Origin: Mucilaginibacter celer
GTDB lineage: Bacteria > Bacteroidota > Bacteroidia > Sphingobacteriales > Sphingobacteriaceae
Assembly (NCBI RefSeq): GCF_003576455.2
Contig: NZ_CP032869.1
Location: 4,030,001-4,094,000 of the forward strand
Length of the DNA: 64,000 nucleotides
Direction: 5' to 3'
Shown here: positions 17,389 through 24,526 of the stretch, piece after piece
Numbering within the stretch: the first letter of the stretch is position 1
How the letters are laid out: every line of letters begins with the position of its first letter
Translations under genes and position numbers: made by a program
The notes under the pieces: generated by a model
Told to the model about the DNA's origin: nothing
Database searches by the model: none
What the model saw: the letters and a program-made list of their open reading frames with translations, nothing else

Positions 17389-19887
17389 TTACTTTTTATT
17401 TAAAACATGATCGGCGGCCAAAACTAAAAACAGGTAATCTGTAGTACCGCCGCCCAAAACATACTCGCCCTGCTGCCACAGGTAGGGCCAGTCAAGCAGT
17501 TCAGGAAAATCGGGGCGAATGAGCGCCGTACCAGAAGTGATGCCACCGGGAATGTACGATCTGTCGGCCCTGTTAAAACCGTAAGCCGTGGTCATAGAGT
17601 GCGCACCCACGCCCGATACAAACGACGAGGTGTTTGAACCCGGGTGGCAGCCCAATACAAAATCAATAGCATGCAACATGTACGTATCGCTAAACACTGT
17701 TGGAAATGCGGCGTACAGAAAATACTGCCGGTAACCAAAATTCTGGATGCCCCAGCCTGCTCCCCAAATATTAGGTTCGTATGGAACACCATATGGCGTT
17801 TTGGTGCCTTGCTCCTGTATTTTGGCATACAGCTTTTTAACGGCTTCGGTAATTTTAGTGTGATAATTTGCATCGGGAATAAGCGGCATAGTACGGCCAA
17901 CTAACCAACCTGTGTTATCTATACTTTTAGCTATGGCATCGGTATTGTTTACCAGGTAGTCTGCATAGATTTTGTCTTTTGTGGTGATGAGCAGCTCGAC
18001 GGCCAGTTCCACCCGATGCCGTAAATTTTGATCGGGCGTGTTTTTCCAAACTCCCTGTGCAATTTGCAGGCATTGGGTTGCCAGGGTATCGTTGTAACCT
18101 TTCATCACCCGGCTGGCGGCGGCAAGCGCTGCTGCAGTTTCCAGAGATCGGCCGGGATTATCTTCTGTAAATACCCAACGGTCGTCGGCCGCTGCAGGTG
18201 TTTTCAATATCGGGTTGATATTAGCTGCGTTGGTTACAAAAGGCTTGTTATCGGTAATATTGGCGGCATCGCCCAAAATGGTGTATTGGCGTATAGTTGG
18301 TTCAATAACCCCACGATAAAAACGCCCCATAGCCTGGTAGCCGCCGGTTATGGCCAGCAAGCCATGTTCTATCTGTTGCAACATATCGGGCTTTCCGTCG
18401 GGCCGATGGATTTCTACGATATGATTTTTTTGATCGATGGTGGTATTATCATATTTTACATCAAAAGCCTCGTAAGCCAGTGTAAGGCCATGCACGGTTT
18501 CGGCCTGCGATTCAACCCTCAGGTCGAAGTCGCCCGCATCATGCCAGGCTCCACGATCCAAAAAGGGCACATTATCGCCCGGTTTGTATTTATTGAGGGT
18601 ACTATGCCCCTGGATGTAGCCGTCAAAATGGTTTGAATCGATAGGTGCCATGCGTGCATCATCCATATGACACAAGCCATGCCATACCCGGTATTTTTCG
18701 TTAACCCGCATGTGGCACATCTGTATGGGCAAAAAGTAGGATAAAGTTGGCTGCCACACATCATTTTTAAACACATCGGCGCTAATCTGGAAAGGTTCAG
18801 TCTGGTGGTTACCATATTTTACAACATACATCCCGGGGCGGGTAATTTTTGTAAAATCAAACTGCAGGTAATGATATCTTAAAAAGTCGCCCCAATTGGT
18901 GGCATTGGCCGTTAATGCCGTTTCAAATCCGCCTTTTTCACCAATGCGCAGCAAGGATACCGGCAATATCTTTTTATCATTTTTATCAAGTTCGATAACG
19001 GCAATTTTTTGCTGCGCCGGATGATATCCCACCTGCGATACCTGCACCACGGGCTCCGAATGCCAGCCCTCTAAAGCATTTGGTGTTACCAGCCATACTA
19101 CAGCGTTTTTCGAGGTACCTTTAGCTATCAGTGATCTAACTACAAACCAACCGTTATTGTGCTTTGCCCGGCCATCCAGCAATTGCAAATTACCGGCGGC
19201 GAGGTTTTCTATACTCATTCTCTGCCGGGCGGCCTCAGGAACTATCGTTAGCGTTTTACCTTCGGCCATTGGCTTTACCTGTGTTTCACCATCGGCATCG
19301 GTATAGGTTTGCCCGTTAGCTTGCTGCGGGAAAATCCCGAACTGCCTGTCCATATAATATGATCGGCCAAACAAAATCCCGGGGTACAATTCAATATTAA
19401 AACCTACCTTACCTATCCAGCTATCAGGCAGCGGCTTATCCAGATCAACAATAATTTTAAACGCTTTTCCGGATGGGATTACCCGGATGTTATATGCAAA
19501 ATTTAAATCGGGATAAATGATAGGATTGAAGCCGTGGCGGTTCATATCCGGGTTCGGAAACTCCATGCGCACACTTACCTCGCCGGTAGCCTTATTTACC
19601 ACCCGCTTACCCACCTTGGGTATGGGCGACCATTGGCCCGGCGTTGGCTCCAACCTGATATCACCATTGGTGGCTACACGCTGTCCGTTCTGGATCACCC
19701 CTACCCCGCCCTGGTGTCCTTCGGGGTAAAAATCGTGCGCAAGCATTACGTTAACGCCTTTATACTCCAGGTATTCCTGTGCGTTAAGCTTCATGACATC
19801 TTTTTTGGACGATACCTGTGCACCGGAAAAATGCGTGAACAAGCAGCAGGCCGCAATTAATAAGGCAGAGGTAAATTTAGATTTCAT
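17389..19887 (-). CDS. Secreted GH9 family glucanase with extra N-terminal domain
   Basis: I use the ATG at 19887 (MKSKFTSALLIAACCLFTHFSGAQ, a signal peptide) instead of an in-frame TTG at 19908. The 832 residues comprise a beta-rich N-terminal region of about 260 residues that I do not recognise, then a CelD_N-type Ig domain (about 285-375, ‘VVQVSQVGYHP’), then the GH9 (alpha/alpha)6 catalytic domain. This has the catalytic ‘GAWHDAGDFDLR’ near residue 450 and ‘GEYVLGGGTTDYLFL’ near the C-terminus supplying the acid Glu. GH9 enzymes cleave beta-1,4-glucans and related polymers such as xyloglucan. The upstream SusCD pairs and the downstream epimerase suggest a beta-glucan or glucomannan locus. 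Confidence 0.88.
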   Translation of the reverse strand: MKSKFTSALLIAACCLFTHFSGAQVSSKKDVMKLNAQEYLEYKGVNVMLAHDFYPEGHQGGVGVIQNGQRVATNGDIRLEPTPGQWSPIPKVGKRVVNKATGEVSVRMEFPNPDMNRHGFNPIIYPDLNFAYNIRVIPSGKAFKIIVDLDKPLPDSWIGKVGFNIELYPGILFGRSYYMDRQFGIFPQQANGQTYTDADGETQVKPMAEGKTLTIVPEAARQRMSIENLAAGNLQLLDGRAKHNNGWFVVRSLIAKGTSKNAVVWLVTPNALEGWHSEPVVQVSQVGYHPAQQKIAVIELDKNDKKILPVSLLRIGEKGGFETALTANATNWGDFLRYHYLQFDFTKITRPGMYVVKYGNHQTEPFQISADVFKNDVWQPTLSYFLPIQMCHMRVNEKYRVWHGLCHMDDARMAPIDSNHFDGYIQGHSTLNKYKPGDNVPFLDRGAWHDAGDFDLRVESQAETVHGLTLAYEAFDVKYDNTTIDQKNHIVEIHRPDGKPDMLQQIEHGLLAITGGYQAMGRFYRGVIEPTIRQYTILGDAANITDNKPFVTNAANINPILKTPAAADDRWVFTEDNPGRSLETAAALAAASRVMKGYNDTLATQCLQIAQGVWKNTPDQNLRHRVELAVELLITTKDKIYADYLVNNTDAIAKSIDNTGWLVGRTMPLIPDANYHTKITEAVKKLYAKIQEQGTKTPYGVPYEPNIWGAGWGIQNFGYRQYFLYAAFPTVFSDTYMLHAIDFVLGCHPGSNTSSFVSGVGAHSMTTAYGFNRADRSYIPGGITSGTALIRPDFPELLDWPYLWQQGEYVLGGGTTDYLFLVLAADHVLNKK

Positions 19888-20006
19888 CAGGATATTTTTA
19901 GCCGCCAAGTACAGGATGATACTTGTGCAGCTAAAAATAGCTTCTGAGCGGCGGCAGGGTATAATGAAATATTAACCTTTTGTTGCTGATTTTAACATCG
20001 TAATAA

Positions 20007-20027
20007 GGCTTTTACAATAATAAAGCC
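20007..20027 (-). terminator. Weak terminator after the a/b hydrolase gene
   Basis: A six-base-pair hairpin GGCTTT / AAAGCC starts 5 nt beyond the stop of the minus-strand hydrolase. There is no long T-run, so termination would be partial. Confidence 0.3.
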
Positions 20028-20031
20028 AATA

Positions 20032-21000
20032 TTACCTTGCTAAAAAATCATTGATCAAAGCAAATTCTTTCTCCGGCTCTTCAACCTGCGGATTATGGCC
20101 CGATTTTTCAAATATTACAAACTGCGCCTGCGGGCAGTACTCTTTGTATTTAACAGCCATCCATGGCACGGCCACCCTGTCAAACCGGCCTGTTACTATC
20201 AGGATAGGCATTTTCAAATCTTTTAATTGCTTACGATAGTCAAAATTACCAATGTCACTGCCAACAATAAAATCACCGTCTTTACCTACCATCTGGTAGT
20301 AAACCTCACTTTGATGCGGATTTGGGTAGTGGCGGCGCGGACCTGCCTTTGGTTCGAAATGGGCCGGATTATAGGCGTATAAAAAACCATAAGGTACTTC
20401 GCCATAAATAGCCTGGTGCTCCAAATCGCTTGATACCGCGCCCTCGTTCCTGATCTTCATCAATCGCTCCCAAACCTCGGGGTAGTTGGTTTTTATTTCG
20501 TGGTTGGAGTTATCATCGTTTTCCTGCCACATTACAAAACTGTGAAAGGTATCGGCCAGTATTAAATGGCTTAAATGTGCCGGATATTTAATGGCATACC
20601 CCTGGGCTACCACACCGCCGTACGAATGGCCTAAAACGGTGATCTTATCCAGCTTTAAAGCTACACGCAAACCCTCAACATCATCAATATCGCGAGCCAA
20701 ACTATACTCGGTAACGTTTTTAGCAGAATCGGACTTACCGCGGCCAAGCGCATCAAAATAAATTAACTGGTGGTGATTATTAGCCAGCGAATCAAAACTG
20801 CGTAAACCCACATGCGTACCACCCGGACCACCGGCAATGAATATGATCGGATCGCCTTCGCCAACAGTTACCACCCATAGCTTGGCACCGTTAACGGTTA
20901 CGTATTTGCCGTCGGTAAAACTATCTATAGGTTTGGTTTGGGCTTGTAAAGTAGTGGCTGTGGTAAGGAGTAATGTGATTGCAATGTATAGCTGCTTCAT
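20032..21000 (-). CDS. Secreted alpha/beta hydrolase, proline-iminopeptidase-like
   Basis: A signal peptide (‘TTATTLQAQ’, cleavage near residue 21) precedes an alpha/beta hydrolase fold. It has oxyanion motif GGPGGTH (57-63), ‘FDALGRGKSD’, nucleophile Ser126 in GHSYGG, an acidic residue in ‘VTGRFDRVAVP’ near 264 and His in ‘KSGHNPQVEEPE’ near 301. The triad is complete. The GGPGG and GRGxSD motifs place it with proline iminopeptidase/S33-like hydrolases. It should be periplasmic, with unknown substrate. It lies between lysozyme and GH9 on the same strand, so it may remove esters or peptides for the locus, but this is inference. Confidence 0.85.
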   Translation of the reverse strand: MKQLYIAITLLLTTATTLQAQTKPIDSFTDGKYVTVNGAKLWVVTVGEGDPIIFIAGGPGGTHVGLRSFDSLANNHHQLIYFDALGRGKSDSAKNVTEYSLARDIDDVEGLRVALKLDKITVLGHSYGGVVAQGYAIKYPAHLSHLILADTFHSFVMWQENDDNSNHEIKTNYPEVWERLMKIRNEGAVSSDLEHQAIYGEVPYGFLYAYNPAHFEPKAGPRRHYPNPHQSEVYYQMVGKDGDFIVGSDIGNFDYRKQLKDLKMPILIVTGRFDRVAVPWMAVKYKEYCPQAQFVIFEKSGHNPQVEEPEKEFALINDFLAR

Positions 21001-21051
21001 TTTTTAAATATGAGCAGCTAAAATAATAATTAAAATTCAGGCTAAATTACC

Positions 21052-21510
21052 TCAGGATATATAAACCTGGTACTCCTTCTTCCTCCTGTTCACCAAACCC
21101 TGGTTCACTTTCCCCCCTGCTTTGTTCCACATCAGGAATGCAGCCTGCAGCCGCTCGTCTGAAATACCTTCATTTACCAATCTATGCACTGTCGAGGTTT
21201 TATAACCTGCTGTGCCTATGTTGTATGTTAAGCTAACCAGGGCGTTGAAGTTATTTTGGGTGATATCATCGCGGGTTGTTGAGTAAACAGCCAGCTCGTA
21301 AGGTTTCAGCATCACCAAAAACATATCATCGGCCTGTTGTTGGGTTATGGCCGGATCCTGCATGGTAACTTTTTTGCCGGTTGCCGGATAATAGGTTTGG
21401 CCGAAACCAATAGTAGGGATGCCTACCTGATCCAGATAAGGGTGTAAAATGCAACCTTCAAACTGTTTGATGAGGTTAAGGCCGGCCTGATCTAATTGCG
21501 TAATTTCCAT
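21052..21510 (-). CDS. GH24 phage-type lysozyme
   Basis: The ATG at 21510 (MEITQLDQAG) gives 152 residues; the longer frame would use a TTG at 21534. The T4-lysozyme triad has exact spacing: Glu18 in KQFEG, Asp27 in YLDQ and Thr33 in ‘IPTIGFG’. C-terminal features ‘NNFNALVSLTYNIG’ and ‘GLVNRRKKEYQVY’ match the RrrD/endolysin group. It hydrolyses the glycan strands of peptidoglycan. No signal peptide, holin, spanin or other phage gene is near, so it is an orphan or domesticated lysozyme. It sits between the PUL lipoprotein and the hydrolase on the same strand, after a terminator. Confidence 0.88.
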   Translation of the reverse strand: MEITQLDQAGLNLIKQFEGCILHPYLDQVGIPTIGFGQTYYPATGKKVTMQDPAITQQQADDMFLVMLKPYELAVYSTTRDDITQNNFNALVSLTYNIGTAGYKTSTVHRLVNEGISDERLQAAFLMWNKAGGKVNQGLVNRRKKEYQVYIS

Positions 21511-21604
21511 GGCGTTTAGGTTATTTATTTTCAACTAATTAACACAATTCCTATGGTAAATACAACCCGTTAAAACACGGTATTTTATCCCGTTTTTATT
21601 GCAA

Positions 21605-21640
21605 AAAAATAGCGCCCCGGATCTCACCCCAGGGCGCCTC
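21605..21640 (-). terminator. Terminator after the PUL surface lipoprotein gene
   Basis: A GC-rich stem GCGCCC / GGGCGC (21612-21617, 21632-21637) is followed on the minus strand by a T-run (the A7 at 21603-21609). It ends the susCD-lipoprotein transcript about 75 nt after the stop at 21712. Confidence 0.75.
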
Positions 21641-21711
21641 ATAGTATAAGTATACTATTCAACTAAATCTCAATTTATCATTGAGAATCGGTTTGTAAAT
21701 CTTTATGCAGA

Positions 21712-22743
21712 TCAGTTCACCCTTCTAAAATCGATATTAGTGAGTTTGATACCGCTTGTGCCCAGGCTTGAACCGCCCGAACGGATAAGTACATAAACCG
21801 TACCCGCTGTAGGGAACGAAACCACATTGCCGCTGCCTGCGCATGATAGCGATGACAATAATGCGTTAAATGGCGATTTACCGCAGCCATTCCAGGTATT
21901 TAAAGCTATACGTGTACCGCCATCGGCATAATCACTTGCTTCGGATGGTACGCCTTTGCCTACGTATACCTCAAACCAGCAATCGGTGGCACCCGAGCCT
22001 GCAACGTTCATGTCAATTTTATATTTTTTGTTGGCACGTACTTCAATAGCCTGCACAATACCTTGCTGACCCCAGTTGCCGCCGGTTGCCAGTACACTGC
22101 CATCGCCATTTACGGTAAAGGTTACCCCATCGCCGCGGTGGTAGATCTGCCATTTGGTATTATCTATCATATTAGTTTTAGGCGTGATGGCATCAATCAG
22201 GTCTTCAACGCTGAAGTAGATAATAGCCTTGTTCATATCGGTATTTACCTCGCGGTTTGAGGCATTGGCAATTTTAATACCCAACGCCGCTACTTTACCC
22301 GCATATTTATTAAGGCTGGCAATTTTAATTTTCGGGGTGATAGTCCCCTTCATGATATTGTTGTTTTTTGAAACAGTATCCTTTGCTGCCAGCGTAAAAT
22401 CGGCCGGATCAAGGGCTACGGTGTTTGCCGGGAGTTTTCCGGCAGTAACCAAACCTGCAATGGTACTGTTATCCGCAGCTACGTCAACCGTAAGGGTTTC
22501 AAAGTTCGATTCGCCGGCACGGTAAACCGGGATGGAGAAGTTAACAGTGCTGGCAGCGCTATCCACCTTAAGGGTGCTGCCGGCCATTACGTTAACCAGT
22601 CCGTCGGGTTTTTCGGCATCGGGCAGATACACTTTTACAGCAGGGTTTGATTTTACGCCGTTCGTGATCTCCTGTTTACAACCCGCAACTCCCAGCAACA
22701 AACAAGCCGCCGAAAGCTTTAGTAATGATGCATTAATTTTCAT
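21712..22743 (-). CDS. DUF1735-like surface glycan-binding lipoprotein
   Basis: This 343-residue lipoprotein has the signal ‘LLLGVAGC’ and Cys22. The N-terminal half (about 30-190) resembles the DUF1735/BT_3987-like immunoglobulin module of PUL surface proteins (‘VKVYLPDAEK’, ‘VNFSIPVYRAGESNFETLTVDVAAD’, ‘KIKIASLNKYAGKVAALGIKI’). The C-terminal half (about 195-343) looks like a carbohydrate-binding beta-sandwich (‘NTKWQIYHRGDGVTFTVNGDG’, ‘VFSFPTAGTVYVLIRSGG’-like ending). It holds the SusE/SGBP position after two susCD pairs and should bind the polysaccharide at the cell surface. The split into domains is inferred from sequence look only. Confidence 0.78.
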   Translation of the reverse strand: MKINASLLKLSAACLLLGVAGCKQEITNGVKSNPAVKVYLPDAEKPDGLVNVMAGSTLKVDSAASTVNFSIPVYRAGESNFETLTVDVAADNSTIAGLVTAGKLPANTVALDPADFTLAAKDTVSKNNNIMKGTITPKIKIASLNKYAGKVAALGIKIANASNREVNTDMNKAIIYFSVEDLIDAITPKTNMIDNTKWQIYHRGDGVTFTVNGDGSVLATGGNWGQQGIVQAIEVRANKKYKIDMNVAGSGATDCWFEVYVGKGVPSEASDYADGGTRIALNTWNGCGKSPFNALLSSLSCAGSGNVVSFPTAGTVYVLIRSGGSSLGTSGIKLTNIDFRRVN

Positions 22744-22779
22744 AAAAATACTTTTTATCTATTAATTAAAATCATATAA

Positions 22780-22817
22780 GCCCATCACCGCTTAACAGGA
22801 TGATGGGCCTGTTATTT
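22780..22817 (-). other. Intercistronic hairpin between susD and the surface lipoprotein gene
   Basis: GCCCATCA (22780-22787) pairs with TGATGGGC (22801-22808) across a 13-nt loop. It lies in the 74-nt gap between susD and the lipoprotein gene, without a strong T-run on the minus strand. It may stabilise the 3' end of the processed susCD message or attenuate expression of the downstream gene. Confidence 0.4.
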
Positions 22818-24503
22818 TTACCAGCCGGGGTTTTGTGTCCAGCCTGTTTTTGAAATTTCTGCCTGTGGTATAGGGTACCATTCCATTTTCTGGGTAAACA
22901 CCCTGTCTTCCAGTTTCTTCACAGTGTAAATACCGGCACTTGTAATATCAATACGGTTTACCGGTTTGTTTAAGTAAGTGGTACCTTTTTTCCACCTGCG
23001 CACATCCCATAAGCGGTTGTTTTCAAAGCTCAGTTCTACATTACGCTCATGTTCAATCGCAGCCTGGTTTAGCTGTGCCGCTGTAAGCGCCGGCATGGTT
23101 GAACGTGCCCTAACCCTGTTGATAGCCTGCAAGGCCGTCATACCATACCCTTGCGGATCGGCATCGGCGCCATAGGCATTGTACATGGCTTCGGCATAGC
23201 TTAGCAAAATATCAGCATACCTGAAATAGATCCAGGCGTGGTTTGTGGTGGTATTGTTGATCAGATCGACAGATGAGTTAACCCATTTTGACAGGTAATA
23301 GCCAGTTTTGGTGGCGTTTTGCTTCGGCAAACCGCTGTTACCGCCGTAAAAGGTTTCGATGGTGGTTGATTTGAACGATTTGCCGTTGTAAATCACCGTG
23401 GTTCCAAAACGTGGGTCGCGGTTGGTATATGGAGCTGCCGCATGCGCCGGGTTATTCCAGTCGAACGGTACCGAACCAACAATCGTAGTTCCGTTTTTAA
23501 GCAACACTTCATAATCGCTAACCAGGTTTTCGGTAGGTGCCAAACTGTTACCATTACTATTTTGGAACACGATAGGATAATTATTAAACTCAATTGAGTT
23601 CATGGCACCGTATCGGCGGTAAAAGATCACCTCGGCCGATGAGGTGTTGTTGGCACCAAACAGGTTCGAGTAGCTGGCATCCAACGAATAGTTGCCTAAC
23701 GCAATTACATCATGCAACGCAGATGCAGCCACTGCCCAGCTTGTGGTTGAACCGTTAGATGTAAACAACGGGCTGGCACCATATAACAAAGCTTTAGCTT
23801 TTAATGCTTTAATTGCACCATAAGTAACACGACCGGCATCATACCATGAGTATGGTGCAAGGTTGGCCGGAATAATGGCCGAAGCTTTATCGCACAGTGA
23901 AGCGATGTATTTAATACACTCATCAACCGAGTTACGCTGAACGTTTTTCCAGGTGGCCTGATCTTTATAATCAAGCGGTTGCTCAAAAATTGGCACACCA
24001 CCATAGCGTTTTACAAGCTCAAAATAAAAGTAAGCCTTTAAAAACAGGGCCTCGCCTTCCATAAATTTCACGTTGTTACGCGCGTTGAAATATGCGGTCG
24101 AGTCGGTCGAGGTAATTTTATCTTTAATGTAATTGATATCAACCGTGCCTTTGTTTTTTAGGTAGAGGTTTGCCTGGCGGATACCATCAAAGTTACGGGC
24201 CCAAACATCATCGGGATTGGTGTATTGGTTCCAGGTGCCGTAATTAAATGTTTGTACCCTCGCTACCGAATTTGTTGCCTCTGCCTCGTCGGTTGCCGCG
24301 TCTAAATCCAGGTCGGCAAAACCATCGGGCAGGTAACTGTATGTATTCCACATTTGCTGCTGCACATAAGTATAGTTGGAGTACAGCTTATCTGTGGTAA
24401 TGTCGGCCTTAATGGTTTGCACCTCAAGGTAATCATGTTTACACGATGAATAAAGCACGGTACCCAGGGCCAGCATTGTTATGATATATCGATTTCTTTT
24501 CAT
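22818..24503 (-). CDS. SusD/RagB family lipoprotein (second pair)
   Basis: This 561-residue lipoprotein carries Cys21 (VLYSSC, then KHDYLEVQ). SusD features are ‘DGIRQANLYLKN’, ‘FMEGEALFLKAYFYFELVKRYGGVPIFEQPL’, ‘VTYGAIKALKAKALLYGASPLF’, ‘IYFRYADILLSYAEAMYNAYG’, ‘INRVRARSTMP’, ‘ERNVELSFENNRLWDVRRWK’ and the end ‘EWYPIPQAEI...NPGW’. It partners with the short SusC encoded 23 nt upstream. Surface-exposed, it should capture glycan for that transporter. Confidence 0.95.
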   Translation of the reverse strand: MKRNRYIITMLALGTVLYSSCKHDYLEVQTIKADITTDKLYSNYTYVQQQMWNTYSYLPDGFADLDLDAATDEAEATNSVARVQTFNYGTWNQYTNPDDVWARNFDGIRQANLYLKNKGTVDINYIKDKITSTDSTAYFNARNNVKFMEGEALFLKAYFYFELVKRYGGVPIFEQPLDYKDQATWKNVQRNSVDECIKYIASLCDKASAIIPANLAPYSWYDAGRVTYGAIKALKAKALLYGASPLFTSNGSTTSWAVAASALHDVIALGNYSLDASYSNLFGANNTSSAEVIFYRRYGAMNSIEFNNYPIVFQNSNGNSLAPTENLVSDYEVLLKNGTTIVGSVPFDWNNPAHAAAPYTNRDPRFGTTVIYNGKSFKSTTIETFYGGNSGLPKQNATKTGYYLSKWVNSSVDLINNTTTNHAWIYFRYADILLSYAEAMYNAYGADADPQGYGMTALQAINRVRARSTMPALTAAQLNQAAIEHERNVELSFENNRLWDVRRWKKGTTYLNKPVNRIDITSAGIYTVKKLEDRVFTQKMEWYPIPQAEISKTGWTQNPGW

Positions 24504-24526
24504 TTCCTTGTAATCAAATTTTAATA

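Noticed and set aside
18028..18636. Plus-strand frame of 202 codons within the GH9 gene
   Set aside because: Antisense shadow of a clear glycosidase with Cys/Gly-rich composition.
21052..21510. Prophage remnant
   Set aside because: Only the lysozyme resembles a phage gene; no integrase, capsid, tail or holin gene or att repeat was seen in the 10 kb around it.
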